From assembly GCF_000013025.1 (NCBI RefSeq), contig NC_008358.1, forward strand, positions 3,286,001-3,350,000: 64,000 bases of DNA. The letters are read 5' to 3'. The translations under genes and the position numbers were made by a program. The stretch comes from Hyphomonas neptunium ATCC 15444. Lineage in GTDB: Bacteria; Pseudomonadota; Alphaproteobacteria; Caulobacterales; Hyphomonadaceae. Under the pieces are notes generated by a model. The model was not told where the DNA came from. It worked only from the letters and a program-made list of their open reading frames with translations, and searched no databases. Below, piece after piece: positions 17,567-26,281 of the stretch; position 1 is the stretch's first letter, and each line of letters opens with the position of its first letter.

Positions 17567-17595
17567 GGCCCCTTATCCACACAAATAAGCGCCGC

Positions 17596-18888
17596 TTATC
17601 CCTCAAACGGGTCGCGCATCAGGATCACGTCTTCCCGCTCCGGCGAGGTCGAGACCAGCGCGCAGGGTTTGCCGACAAGTTCCTCCAGGCGGCGCACATA
17701 GACGACCGCTTCGGGCGGCAGATCCGTCCAGCTGCGCGCCCCGCGGGTTGAGCCGCTCCAGCCTTTGAGCGTTTCGTAAACCGGCTCGACAGCGGCCTGA
17801 TCGGTGAGCCCGGCCGGGAAGTAATCGATGGTCTTGCCGTTCAGCTTATAGGCCGTGCAAATCTTGATTTCTTCAAACCCATCAAGGACATCGAGCTTGG
17901 TCAGCGCGAGGCCCGTGACGCCCGAAGTGGCGCACGCCTGACGCACCATGACCGAGTCAAACCAGCCGCAGCGGCGCGCGCGGCCGGTATTGGTGCCAAA
18001 TTCATGGCCCACCGTGCCGAGGCGCTTGCCGATGTCATTGTCCTGCTCGGTCGGGAACGGGCCGGCGCCGACGCGCGTCGTATAGGCTTTGGCAAGGCCC
18101 AGAACATAGGAAATCGCCCCAGGCCCGACGCCCGATCCGGCCGAGGCATTGCCTGCCACAACACTCGAAGAGGTCACAAACGGGTAGGTGCCATGGTCAA
18201 CGTCCAGCATCACGCCCTGGGCGCCCTCAAACAGGATGCGGCTGCCCCGGCGGACCTTCTCGTCCAGCAGTTTCCAGACAGGCTGGGCATAGGCCAGAAC
18301 CTGCGGCGCGATCTCCAGAAGCGCGGCTTTCAGGGCGGCGCCATCGGGTTCGGGCAAGTCCAGGCCAGCGCGCAGCGGGCGGTGATGGGCCAGCAAGCGT
18401 TCGATCTTGAGGTCGAGGGCGGCGGGGTCTGCAAGGTCAGCGACGCGGATGGCGCGGCGGCCCACGCGGTCTTCATAAGCCGGGCCAATGCCACGCTTGG
18501 TGGTGCCGATCTGGGCGGCGCCGAGTGCGCCTTCGCGGGCCGCGTCGATGTCCTTGTGCCAGGGCAGGATCAGCGAGGCATTGTCGGCCAGCACCAGACT
18601 TTCCGGAGAAACTTCAATGCCTTGCGCCTGAATGCCTTCGATCTCGGTCAGCATGTGCCACGGGTCGACCACAACGCCATTGCCGATGACCGAGAGCTTG
18701 CCGCCGCGCACGAGCCCTGAAGGCAGCAGCGCCAGCTTGAATACTTTCCCGTCGATCACGAGGGTGTGGCCGGCATTGTGCCCGCCCTGGAAGCGCACGA
18801 CGACATCGGCCCGGCTGGAGAGCCAGTCAACGATCTTGCCCTTGCCCTCGTCGCCCCATTGAGCCCCGACGACCACTACACCTGCCAT
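17596..18888 (-). CDS. purA: adenylosuccinate synthetase
   Basis: GTP-dependent ligation of aspartate to IMP, the first committed step of AMP synthesis. The protein is 430 residues, full length. It starts with the GTP-binding [14 protein letters not shown] and [11 protein letters not shown], and carries [34 protein letters not shown], the substrate loop VGAGPFPTE and the base-recognition [10 protein letters not shown]. Cytosolic. It has an 84-bp gap to the upstream pagL-like gene on the same strand and ends against the TTGGAG repeat cluster. Confidence 0.98.
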   Translation of the reverse strand: MAGVVVVGAQWGDEGKGKIVDWLSSRADVVVRFQGGHNAGHTLVIDGKVFKLALLPSGLVRGGKLSVIGNGVVVDPWHMLTEIEGIQAQGIEVSPESLVLADNASLILPWHKDIDAAREGALGAAQIGTTKRGIGPAYEDRVGRRAIRVADLADPAALDLKIERLLAHHRPLRAGLDLPEPDGAALKAALLEIAPQVLAYAQPVWKLLDEKVRRGSRILFEGAQGVMLDVDHGTYPFVTSSSVVAGNASAGSGVGPGAISYVLGLAKAYTTRVGAGPFPTEQDNDIGKRLGTVGHEFGTNTGRARRCGWFDSVMVRQACATSGVTGLALTKLDVLDGFEEIKICTAYKLNGKTIDYFPAGLTDQAAVEPVYETLKGWSGSTRGARSWTDLPPEAVVYVRRLEELVGKPCALVSTSPEREDVILMRDPFEG

Positions 18889-18972
18889 GAACCTGCTCCG
18901 TTGTTCAGCCGCGGCGACAAGGGCAGCATTCGGCGGTCAATTGCAAGGGGCCTTTTGCCACCCCTCACACAG

Positions 18973-19554
18973 TCATTGTTCGCCGAAGGCGTAGCTTACG
19001 CGGACACCAATATTATCAAGGCCCTGATTGCGGCCACTGCCGATAATCTGGCCATGGCTGAGGTGTTCATACATGATCTGGACGCCCCATGGACCCGCCA
19101 AATCCCGGCTCAGCGCCAGGCTGCTGCGGAAAAGGTCGCGTGATCCGAAATAGATGGTCTTGGCCGACACCGGATCATTGCGCGGATCGCCTTGTGGGAA
19201 AGGGAACGTCTCCTCGCCCGTGTGAATGGCATAACCAAATCCCGGTTCCAGTGACCAGCCTTCGGCAAAATCCCAGTTCCAGTGAAGCCCGGCCGCGCCA
19301 AAGCTGGTGTTGCCTTGCGTATTCACGCTGGCGACCAGATAGGGCCGCGGTTTCCCGATGACTTTCAGAATGTCCGGCGTAGCGAAAACGATTTCGCCAC
19401 TGATATTCGGGCCGTCTTCCTTGTCCGCATTGTCGCAATCAACAACGCAGATATTATGCGCCAGCGCCCCAAGCCGCACTTCATCCACCGCCTGTGCACA
19501 TGCCAGGACAGGGAAACCCACGAATGACGCAATCAACATGGCGGCGGCGCGCAT
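18973..19554 (-). CDS. acyloxyacyl hydrolase (PagL-like lipid A 3-O-deacylase)
   Basis: Outer-membrane beta-barrel enzyme that removes the 3-position acyl chain of lipid A. A signal peptide (residues 1 to about 21, ending ACAQA) is followed by an alternating beta-strand pattern. The C-terminal catalytic motif YEHLSHG contains the His-Ser pair, with NQGLDNIGVRVSYAF as the last strand ending in an aromatic residue, as expected for assembly by the Bam complex. The residues HNICVVDCDN suggest a surface or periplasmic disulfide loop. Length (193) fits the family. Confidence 0.85.
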   Translation of the reverse strand: MRAAAMLIASFVGFPVLACAQAVDEVRLGALAHNICVVDCDNADKEDGPNISGEIVFATPDILKVIGKPRPYLVASVNTQGNTSFGAAGLHWNWDFAEGWSLEPGFGYAIHTGEETFPFPQGDPRNDPVSAKTIYFGSRDLFRSSLALSRDLAGPWGVQIMYEHLSHGQIIGSGRNQGLDNIGVRVSYAFGEQ

Positions 19555-19656
19555 GATCAGACTTTCACAACTATTACGATTGCGAATCTTCGCGCCAGTC
19601 GCCTCGGATAGTCAAGGGAGGCCAGACAGGTTTGCCCGGCCCCCTTCCCTGAGCGG

Positions 19657-21252
19657 TCAGAAAGACAACACCTTGACGTAGCGCACCTGCGGCAGCGCAT
19701 CGAGCTTCTCGACGAGCGAGGCGGGCGGGGTCGAGTCGATCCCGATCAGTGCAATCGCCTCTCCGCCGGCTTCCTGGCGGCCAAGGTGGAAGGTCGCAAT
19801 GTTGACCTTTGCCTCGCCCAGCATCTGGCCAAGCGCGCCGATGAAGCCCGGCTTGTCGATGTTATTCACATAGAGCGTCACCGGCGAGAAATCGCCTTCC
19901 AGCGCCATGCCCTTCACTTCAACGATCCGCGGCTTGCCGGCAATGAGAGCCCCGGCAAGGGTGCGCCAGCCGCCTTCGGGCGAATTCTTCGTCGCCTTGG
20001 TCTTCACCTTGATGCGGATCAGGCTGTCATAGACGGGGCTGGTCTCAGTTTTGGTCTCGGTCAGTTTCACGCCGCTATCGGCCAAGATGGCAGGCGCCGA
20101 TACCATATTCACGTCACCGCGCGAGGCGCGCAGGAGGCCAGCCAGAAGCGCTGCCGTGATCGGCTTGCGGTTGAGCTCCGAAACTTCGCCTTCATATTCG
20201 ATGACGACTTCTTCATAGCCATAGTCGGAGATCTGGCCCGCAAAGCTGCCGAGTTTCTCAGCGAGTGTCGCAAAGGGTTTCAGGCGCGGAGCTTCCTCGG
20301 CGGTGACAGACGGCATGTTGAGGGCGTTGGTGACCGCGCCGGTGAGGATATAGTCCGCCATCTGCTCGGCCACCTGCAAGGCGACATTTTCCTGCGCCTC
20401 GGCGGTTGCCGCGCCAAGGTGGGGGGTGGCAACGAAATTCTTCGCGCCGAACAGGACGTTTTCTTTCGCGGGCTCGACAGCAAACACGTCAAACGCCGCG
20501 CCGGCCAGATGGCCACTTTCGAGCAGATCGCGCACGGCTTCTTCATCGACAAGGCCGCCCCGCGCGCAGTTGACGAGGATGAGGCCCTTCTTGGTTTTCT
20601 CCAGCGCTTCGCGAGAGAGGACATTCTTGGTCTGATCCGTAAGCGGAACGTGCAGTGTGATGAAGTCCGCGCGGGCCAGAAGCGTGTCGAGATCAACCTT
20701 TTCAACGCCCAACTCAATGGCGCGCTCCTCGGTCAGGAAGGGGTCATAGGCCACAACCTTCATCTTGAGGCCGATGGCGCGCTCGGCCACGCGGCTGCCG
20801 ATATTGCCGCAACCGATGAGGCCGAGCGTCTTGTAGGAAAGCTCGACGCCCATATAGCCGGATTTGGGCCATTTGCCCGCCTGCGTATCCGCATTGGCGG
20901 CGGGGATCTGGCGGGCGGCGGCAAACAACATGGCGATGGCGTGTTCTGCCGTGGTGATGGCGTTTCCGAACGGCGTGTTCATGACCACGACACCCTTGGC
21001 GGTTGCCGCTTTGATGTCGATATTGTCGACGCCGATACCGGCCCGGCCGATGACTTTCAGGTTGGTCGCAGCGGCGATGACGTCTGCGTCCGGCTTGCAG
21101 GCCGAGCGCACAGCGAGGCCGTCATAGTCCGGAATGATCTTGATCAGATCTTCCTTGGACAGACCGACCTTGATGTCGGTTTCGATACCGCGCGCCTTGA
21201 AAATCTCGACGGCGGCGGGGGAGAGCGTATCTCCGATAAGGACTTTAGGCAT
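19657..21252 (-). CDS. serA: D-3-phosphoglycerate dehydrogenase
   Basis: NAD-dependent oxidation of 3-phosphoglycerate, first step of serine synthesis. At 531 residues it is the long form: catalytic/Rossmann core (GLIGCGNIGSRVAERA; RSACKPDADVI; NCARGGLVDEEA; FVATPHLGAATAEAQ), an intervening domain from about residue 320, and a C-terminal ACT domain (VNNIDKPGFIGALGQMLGE), usually the site of serine feedback or subunit contact. ATG 21252 (MPKVLIGD) is preferred to upstream starts because it aligns with the family. It overlaps the GNAT gene by 8 bp and is the last gene of the serC-led cluster. Confidence 0.97.
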   Translation of the reverse strand: MPKVLIGDTLSPAAVEIFKARGIETDIKVGLSKEDLIKIIPDYDGLAVRSACKPDADVIAAATNLKVIGRAGIGVDNIDIKAATAKGVVVMNTPFGNAITTAEHAIAMLFAAARQIPAANADTQAGKWPKSGYMGVELSYKTLGLIGCGNIGSRVAERAIGLKMKVVAYDPFLTEERAIELGVEKVDLDTLLARADFITLHVPLTDQTKNVLSREALEKTKKGLILVNCARGGLVDEEAVRDLLESGHLAGAAFDVFAVEPAKENVLFGAKNFVATPHLGAATAEAQENVALQVAEQMADYILTGAVTNALNMPSVTAEEAPRLKPFATLAEKLGSFAGQISDYGYEEVVIEYEGEVSELNRKPITAALLAGLLRASRGDVNMVSAPAILADSGVKLTETKTETSPVYDSLIRIKVKTKATKNSPEGGWRTLAGALIAGKPRIVEVKGMALEGDFSPVTLYVNNIDKPGFIGALGQMLGEAKVNIATFHLGRQEAGGEAIALIGIDSTPPASLVEKLDALPQVRYVKVLSF

Positions 21253-21766
21253 GGGTGGCTCCAGAGCGCCAGGCGGCGCGTGTGAGTTGATAGACAAGGG
21301 AAGCATCAGGGCCGAAACGGCGCGGCCCGAGAAGTTCAAACCCCAGGGATTCGTAGAAGCGGTGAGCGGCGAAATTATCCGCCATCGGATCGATCAGGAT
21401 GTGCTGGCAGAGCGGATTAGCGAAGCAGCGCTCGAAGGCAAGCCGCATCATCTGCGTGCCATACCCCTTCCCCAGCTCATCAGCCTCCCCGATCCAGATG
21501 TCGATGGCATGCGAATGTTCCGGACAGTCGGTGCCCCAATAGTGGCTTTCCTCTTCGCGGCAGTCGATGATCTGAACAAAGCCGATGGGGCGGCCATTCA
21601 GCTCTGCGATCAGGAATTCCCGCCAGGGGACGTCCCGGCCGAGCTCTTCTTCCCAGTTCCAGTCATTCCATTCGGGATCGCCGCCTACATCACGAACATG
21701 CGGCTGCTCATCCCAGTGAAGGATGAGCGGCAGGTCTGTTGTAGTGGCGGTGCGGAGGGTGATCAT
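21245..21766 (-). CDS. GNAT-family N-acetyltransferase
   Basis: Acetyl-CoA-dependent acyltransferase of 173 residues. The acetyl-CoA binding signature is EADELGKGYGTQMMRLAFE, preceded by AIDIWIGE and followed by ADNFAAHRFYESLGFELL. Overall architecture and the LHWDEQPHV start resemble aminoglycoside 6'-N-acetyltransferase-like GNATs, but resistance function cannot be inferred from this alone. Its stop overlaps the serA start by 8 bp, so it is translationally linked to serA. Confidence 0.85.
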   Translation of the reverse strand: MITLRTATTTDLPLILHWDEQPHVRDVGGDPEWNDWNWEEELGRDVPWREFLIAELNGRPIGFVQIIDCREEESHYWGTDCPEHSHAIDIWIGEADELGKGYGTQMMRLAFERCFANPLCQHILIDPMADNFAAHRFYESLGFELLGPRRFGPDASLVYQLTRAAWRSGATHA

Positions 21767-21776
21767 GATGGCTGCG

Positions 21777-22169
21777 CTAGTGGAACAGTTCGGTAATGCG
21801 AACGAAGTCTGCTTTCACGTCGTCCGGGAGTTGAGATGAGGTATCGTCGGCAAGAGCCGCCCGGGCCAAGCTTCGGATTTCATTAACAAAAGTAGACGCA
21901 TCAGCGTGAGCGACAGAACCAACGGCACTTCGAAGCAAAGCACCTCGATAAAAGTCGCCCGAAATCCAAAGGTCGTGGCTAAGTCGTTCGAGTGCTACCG
22001 GTAGCAACCATTGCAAAAACATCTGTTGCCCGACGAGGGTGCGAACACCTTCGTCACTGAGCTCCGCCAACTCTGTCCTGGCAAAAACGCTGCAGCGCCT
22101 TACGAGCGCAGTAGCGTCTGGTCCTGGATCAGGCAGACATGTTCCGGATAACTCTTCCAGCGTCGGCAT
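21777..22169 (-). CDS. CdiI-like contact-dependent growth inhibition immunity protein (orphan)
   Basis: A 130-residue soluble protein. The pattern TLEELSG ... ALVRRCSVFARTELAELSDEGVR, then LVGQQMFLQWLLPVALERL and DFYRGALLRSAV, matches the CDI-system immunity family in which these proteins neutralise a cognate toxin tip delivered by neighbouring cells. No CdiA, CdiB or toxin gene is present within 20 kb either side. Its base composition is visibly more AT-rich, with many A/T third positions, than serC and serA around it, which suggests recent acquisition. It sits 9 bp after serC and 10 bp before the GNAT gene. Family assignment is from motif memory, so moderate. Confidence 0.68.
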   Translation of the reverse strand: MPTLEELSGTCLPDPGPDATALVRRCSVFARTELAELSDEGVRTLVGQQMFLQWLLPVALERLSHDLWISGDFYRGALLRSAVGSVAHADASTFVNEIRSLARAALADDTSSQLPDDVKADFVRITELFH

Positions 22170-22178
22170 CTGCGCGCC

Positions 22179-23345
22179 TCAAAGCTTCGCCGCTTCCTCC
22201 TGGAAGGCCCAGTCGAGCCAGGGGAGAAGCTTCTTCACATCCGATGGCTCGACCGAGCCACCGACCCAGATGCGCAGACCCGGAGGCGCCTTTGCATAAC
22301 CCGCCGCATCAAAGCACGCATTCTCCGTCTCCAGACGTTTCATCATCTTCTTGATGAAATCGCGCTGGCCGGCTTCATCAAGACCCGCAACACGGGCATC
22401 CTTGATGAGGAACGTGACGCCGGTGTTGGAGCGCACGGACGTATCCTTGCAGAGGAATTCAATCCAGTCAGACTTCTTCTCCCATTCGGTGAGAATGGAG
22501 AGGCTGTCATCGGAGCGGGCTTTCAGCTTCTTCCAGCCGCCGAGGCGTTCGACCCAGTCGAGCGCCTGGAGATAATCTTCCACGCACAGCATCGAAGGGG
22601 TGTTGATCGTGGCGCCCTGGAACAGTTCTTCGTCGATCTTGCCGCCTTTGGTCATACGGAAGAGTTTGGGCAGGGGGCGGTCGGGCGTGTAGCTCTCAAG
22701 CCGTTTCACAGCATTTGGCGACAGGATCAGCATGCCATGGGCCGCTTCCCCGCCGAGGCATTTCTGCCAGCTGTAAGTGACCACATCGAGCTTTTCCCAG
22801 GCGATGTCCTGGCTGAAAGCTGCCGAAGTGGCGTCGCAGATCACGACGCGGTCCGGATTTGGCTTGATCCAGTCGACATCTTTCACGCGGACGCCTGACG
22901 TGGTGCCGTTCCAGGTGAAGATGATGTCGGCGTCATCGCGGGCTTTGGCAAAGTCCGGGAGCTGGCCGTAATCAGCGGTGTAGGTATTGCAGTTGGCGAG
23001 CTTCAGCTGTTTCACAGCGTCGGTCACCCAGTCCTGGCCAAAACTTTCCCAGGCGAAGACATCGACGGGCTTCACGCCGAGCATCGACCACATGCACATC
23101 TCGACCGCGCCGGTATCGGACGCAGGGACGATGGCCACGCGGTAGTCCTCGGGAATGCCGAGGATCAGCTTGGTGCGATCAATCGCAGCCTTCAGCTTTT
23201 TCTTGGCGTCGCCCGAACGGTGCGAGCGGCCGAGGGCGGCCGTCACGAGGTTCTGCAGCGAGAAACCGGGATATTTGGCGGTGGGGCCGGACGAAAAATG
23301 GGGGCAAGCGGGGCGTACAGCCGGCTTGGCGGTGGTCACGGTCAT
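22179..23345 (-). CDS. serC: phosphoserine aminotransferase
   Basis: PLP-dependent conversion of 3-phosphohydroxypyruvate to phosphoserine, second step of serine synthesis. 388 residues, the alphaproteobacterial form: N-terminal HFSSGPTAKYPGFSL, GRSHRSG, VPASDTGAVEMCMWSML, the PLP-Lys motif TYSWQKCLGGEAAHGM and the C-terminal GLRIWVGGSVEPSD. It heads the cluster serC, cdiI-like, GNAT, serA, all on the minus strand with tiny gaps. The leader between its start and 23450 contains two hairpins, one covering the Shine-Dalgarno (see separate entry). Confidence 0.97.
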   Translation of the reverse strand: MTVTTAKPAVRPACPHFSSGPTAKYPGFSLQNLVTAALGRSHRSGDAKKKLKAAIDRTKLILGIPEDYRVAIVPASDTGAVEMCMWSMLGVKPVDVFAWESFGQDWVTDAVKQLKLANCNTYTADYGQLPDFAKARDDADIIFTWNGTTSGVRVKDVDWIKPNPDRVVICDATSAAFSQDIAWEKLDVVTYSWQKCLGGEAAHGMLILSPNAVKRLESYTPDRPLPKLFRMTKGGKIDEELFQGATINTPSMLCVEDYLQALDWVERLGGWKKLKARSDDSLSILTEWEKKSDWIEFLCKDTSVRSNTGVTFLIKDARVAGLDEAGQRDFIKKMMKRLETENACFDAAGYAKAPPGLRIWVGGSVEPSDVKKLLPWLDWAFQEEAAKL

Positions 23346-23356
23346 CTGTTTTTACT

Positions 23357-23395
23357 CCTATCCTCACAGATAGGCTGGGCGCCGTTGGGGGCGCC
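23357..23395 (-). promoter_or_regulatory. structured serC leader (two hairpins, one sequestering the ribosome site)
   Basis: On the minus strand GGCGCC/GGCGCC arms (23390-23395 and 23378-23383) form one hairpin and CCTATC/GATAGG arms (23369-23374 and 23357-23362) form a second. The 3' arm plus the following bases (GGATAGGAG) is the serC Shine-Dalgarno, 8-10 nt before the ATG. A serC-associated RNA motif is known in alphaproteobacteria; whether this matches its consensus I cannot verify here. Confidence 0.5.
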
Positions 23396-23452
23396 TGGCC
23401 CGCCGCGTCCTTCGCATAGTTTCCGTACAAGTACAAAGGGGGTCTGCGTGAA

Positions 23453-24091
23453 TTATTTTAAAAGGAAGCCCAGCGTGATCATCATTTGGCCGAAAAAATA
23501 CAGGTTCCACAAGGAGATGGACGGTAGCAAACGCGATGTTTCGCCCGGCGGCCTGCGGAACAGTTCATGTGCCAGGATGGCATCAGAGGCGATGAACATG
23601 AGCGCCCCGACAAGAACGAGCGCATAGCCCGGCGGCAGGGCGATTGCGGCAGCGCCCATCACCAGGATCACGGCCGCATAAGCCAGCACCGCCGCCCGCA
23701 TTGGCCCGAGCGAGGGGGAGAGCCAAAACACATACCCGGCCCCGGCAAACACCAGCACCCCGCGGGCTAAATAGTTCATGAGGTCACCGCTCACCTGCCC
23801 TGCCGACCAGAAAAGCGCCACGTAGCAGACATGACCCAGGAAGAACGCTGCCATGCCGGGGAGGAGCCAGCGCTCGGCTTTCCCGGCCAGAAACGCGTCG
23901 CCAACCGTACAGGCTGCAAGACCGGCGACGAGCAGCCAGGGCGCGCCCGCCCAGGCTGCAACCCCGGTCAGGATGAGCATGCCGGAAATTTTGAGCAACA
24001 GCTTGGCCGGGCCCGGCGGGCTGCGGCTCAGCGTGAAACCATAGGTAATTGCCAGAAGCCCGGCCAGGCCAAGCGGCAACCAGAGCGTCAC
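23453..24091 (-). CDS. lysoplasmalogenase family (YhhN/TMEM86) membrane protein
   Basis: Polytopic inner-membrane protein, 212 residues, with about eight hydrophobic helices. Family markers are KISGMLILTGVAAWAG, the conserved acidic LAACTVGDAFLAG, AFFLGHVCYV and the C-terminal FIASDAILAHELF plus LWNLYFFGQMMI. Characterised members cleave the vinyl-ether bond of lysoplasmalogens or act on related ether/lysophospholipids; bacterial substrates are mostly untested. It overlaps the upstream YkvA gene by 4 bp (ATGA). Confidence 0.85.
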   Translation of the reverse strand: MTLWLPLGLAGLLAITYGFTLSRSPPGPAKLLLKISGMLILTGVAAWAGAPWLLVAGLAACTVGDAFLAGKAERWLLPGMAAFFLGHVCYVALFWSAGQVSGDLMNYLARGVLVFAGAGYVFWLSPSLGPMRAAVLAYAAVILVMGAAAIALPPGYALVLVGALMFIASDAILAHELFRRPPGETSRLLPSISLWNLYFFGQMMITLGFLLK

Positions 24092-24489
24092 GGGGCGTCC
24101 CGCACGGGCTCCGGAAGGCTGAGGAGCTTGCGGGCCAGTGAGCGGTGGCTTTCCTTCACGTGCATGCCCACGACGCTGAGCGCGGTGGCCAGCACCGTGG
24201 CGTCATCGGTGAAGCCAAGGCCCACCACCACATCAGGCACCAGATCCACGGGCAGCACGAAATAGGCCGCCGCCCCAAACAGGATCGCCTTTGCCTTCAT
24301 CGGTGTGCGCGGGTCACGCGCTGCATAGTAAGCCGCCGCCAGATCGTCGGCGAAAGGCAGTCTCCCGGCCACACGCATCAGCTTTGGCACCAGCCCTCGG
24401 GCCAGGCGCTCATTGCGCTGGATCGTCTTGGGCAGGTAGACATCCCCCTGCCCTTTGACCGTCTCGATGATTTCCGCTGCGTCAGACAT
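24088..24489 (-). CDS. YkvA-family protein (DUF1232)
   Basis: A 133-residue protein with the DUF1232 core: DPRTPMKAKAILFGAAAYFVLPVDLVPDVVVGLGFTDD, a hydrophobic hairpin with the conserved LPxDLxPD motif, then an amphipathic helix. Function unknown in general; likely membrane-associated. It is the first gene of a two-gene unit with the lysoplasmalogenase-like gene, overlapping it by 4 bp, and is divergent from the SDR gene at 24556 with a 66-bp shared upstream region. Confidence 0.86.
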   Translation of the reverse strand: MSDAAEIIETVKGQGDVYLPKTIQRNERLARGLVPKLMRVAGRLPFADDLAAAYYAARDPRTPMKAKAILFGAAAYFVLPVDLVPDVVVGLGFTDDATVLATALSVVGMHVKESHRSLARKLLSLPEPVRDAP

Positions 24490-24555
24490 TGCGCTCTCCT
24501 AGGGGCATTATAATTGAAGTCCGCCGTTTTCGAAAACTAAGGAGGGCAGTGCCCC

Positions 24556-25338
24556 ATGGAACTTAATTCAAACATCTCCGCCGTCATTACAGGCGGCGCA
24601 TCCGGTCTCGGCGCGGCAACCGCCCGCAAACTGGCCAGCTACGGCGTGAAAGTCGCACTGTTCGACCTTAACGCAGAAAAGGGCGAAGCGCTTGCAAAAG
24701 AACTTGGCGGCGTCTTCTGCAATGTCAACGTTACGGATGAAGCTTCGGTGGATGCCGGTTTTGAAAAAGCCCGCGCCGCCATCGGCCAGGAGCGTATCCT
24801 GATTAACTGCGCTGGCACGGGCAACGCTATCAAGACCGCCAGCCGCGACAAGAACACCGGTGAAATCAGCCACTTTGCGCTCGATAAGTTCAATCTGATC
24901 ATCCAGATCAACCTTGTCGGCACCTTCCGCTGCATCGCCAAATCTGCTGCCGGCATGATGAGCCTCGACCCGCTGCCTTGCGGCGACCGCGGCGCCATCG
25001 TCAATACCGCTTCTGTGGCGGCTGAAGATGGCCAGATCGGCCAGGCAGCCTACTCCGCCTCCAAAGGCGGCGTTGTCGGCATGACACTTCCGATCGCCCG
25101 CGACCTGTCGCGCGAGAACATCCGCGTCAACACGATCCTGCCGGGCATCTTCAACACGCCGCTGCTCGCAGCGGCTCCCGAGCCCGTCAAGCAAGCCCTC
25201 GGCGCGCAGGTTCCGTTCCCGCCGCGCCTTGGCAACCCGGAAGAGTATGCGTCGCTGGCCACCGAAATGGTTCGCAACAACTACTTCAACGGCGAAGACG
25301 TCCGCCTCGACGGCGCTATCCGGATGGCTCCGCGCTGA
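24556..25338 (+). CDS. short-chain dehydrogenase, 3-hydroxyacyl-CoA dehydrogenase type
   Basis: NAD-dependent SDR of 260 residues. The cofactor motif is TGGASGLG (residues 12-19), acidic Asp at the end of beta-2 (LFDLN) indicates NAD preference, NCAG is present, and catalytic Ser-Tyr-Lys are in NTASV and YSASKGG. The long insertion and DPLPCGDRGAIVNTASVAAEDGQIGQ segment match the 17-beta-HSD10/2-methyl-3-hydroxybutyryl-CoA dehydrogenase subgroup, which works in beta-oxidation or branched-chain degradation. AAGGAGGG lies before ATG 24556 and a terminator follows at 25371. Nearby thiolase and MaoC genes fit an acyl-CoA role. Confidence 0.88.
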   Translation: MELNSNISAVITGGASGLGAATARKLASYGVKVALFDLNAEKGEALAKELGGVFCNVNVTDEASVDAGFEKARAAIGQERILINCAGTGNAIKTASRDKNTGEISHFALDKFNLIIQINLVGTFRCIAKSAAGMMSLDPLPCGDRGAIVNTASVAAEDGQIGQAAYSASKGGVVGMTLPIARDLSRENIRVNTILPGIFNTPLLAAAPEPVKQALGAQVPFPPRLGNPEEYASLATEMVRNNYFNGEDVRLDGAIRMAPR

Positions 25339-25370
25339 TCCGGCCGGCCACAGGCCAATTCACCTATCGA

Positions 25371-25400
25371 AAGGCCCGCTCAGACGAGTGGGCCTTTTTT
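25371..25400 (+). terminator. intrinsic terminator after the SDR gene
   Basis: AAGGCCCGCT (25371-25380) pairs with AGTGGGCCTT (25387-25396), one G-T wobble, 6-nt loop, with six T residues at 25395-25400. Confidence 0.9.
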
Positions 25401-25505
25401 GTTGGGCCGCGCCGCGCTTTCCCTGTCGCAGCGTCAGGGGATGCCAGCGCCTGAGCCCGCGCTAGAGTTGCTGCGAACACAGAAAATGACAGGGAGGCCT
25501 TGGCC

Positions 25506-26183
25506 GTGGAATTTGATGACGTTGTCCGCGAGCGGAGAAGTATCCGCGGGTTTCAGAAAAAGCCTGTTCCCAAGGCACTGATCCGGGAAATCCTCGAGAT
25601 CGCCATGCGGGCGCCCACGTCGCTGAATACCCAGCCCTGGAATTTCTATGTGGTGGCAGGCGAGGTTCTCGACCGCATCCGGGCGGGGAATGTCGAGCGC
25701 AACATGGCCGGTGTGCCCGACAGCCGGGAGTTCCGCATGGGGCCGGGCTATGAAGGCCCGCATCGCGAACGCCAGATCGAGATTGCCAAACAGCTGTTCG
25801 CCGCCATGGGCATCGAGCGGGAGAACAAGGAAAAGCGGATGGATTGGGTGCTGCGCGGTTTCCGCCAGTTTGATGCGCCCGTTTCGATCGTGGTGACCTA
25901 TGACCGCTCGATCCATGGCAGCGATATTGCGCCCTTTGACTGCGGCGGTGTCGTCAACTGCCTCGTCAATACCGCCTGGAACAAAGGTCTGGGCTGCGTG
26001 ATCAACAGCCAGGGCATCATGCAGAGCCCGGTTGTGCGCGCCGAAGCGGGCATTCCCGACGATCAGGTGATCCAGACCTGCGTGGCCATGGGCTGGCCAG
26101 ACGACAGCTTCCCCGCCAACGCCGTTGTTTCAAACCGGAAGTCCGTCGATGAAGCCGCTGTCTTTGTCGGCTTTGACGACTGA
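25506..26183 (+). CDS. nitroreductase family FMN protein
   Basis: FMN-dependent oxidoreductase of 225 residues. The N-terminal VRERRSIRGFQKKPV and EIAMRAPTSLNTQPWNFYVV segments bind FMN phosphate, and the C-terminal AWNKGLGCVINSQGI and VAMGWPDDSFPANAVVSNR complete the family pattern. GTG 25506 (MEFDDVV) is chosen: AGGGAGG at 25491-25497 lies 8 nt before it, whereas a TTG at 25500 would be only 2 nt away. Nitroaromatic, quinone or enone reduction are possible. It has its own promoter region behind the SDR terminator and ends 98 bp before the thiolase gene. Confidence 0.88.
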   Translation: MEFDDVVRERRSIRGFQKKPVPKALIREILEIAMRAPTSLNTQPWNFYVVAGEVLDRIRAGNVERNMAGVPDSREFRMGPGYEGPHRERQIEIAKQLFAAMGIERENKEKRMDWVLRGFRQFDAPVSIVVTYDRSIHGSDIAPFDCGGVVNCLVNTAWNKGLGCVINSQGIMQSPVVRAEAGIPDDQVIQTCVAMGWPDDSFPANAVVSNRKSVDEAAVFVGFDD

Positions 26184-26281
26184 AAAATTGCTCTTCGCGC
26201 TTTGCCCCTGCCCCAGCGTGACCGCTGGCGCAGGCCTGAACGCGCGTTAAAATCAGGCATCCAGTCAGAAGGAACAAGACC

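Noticed and set aside
19786..21285. A 499-codon plus-strand frame opposite serA
   Set aside because: Antisense shadow; serA is complete with all motifs.
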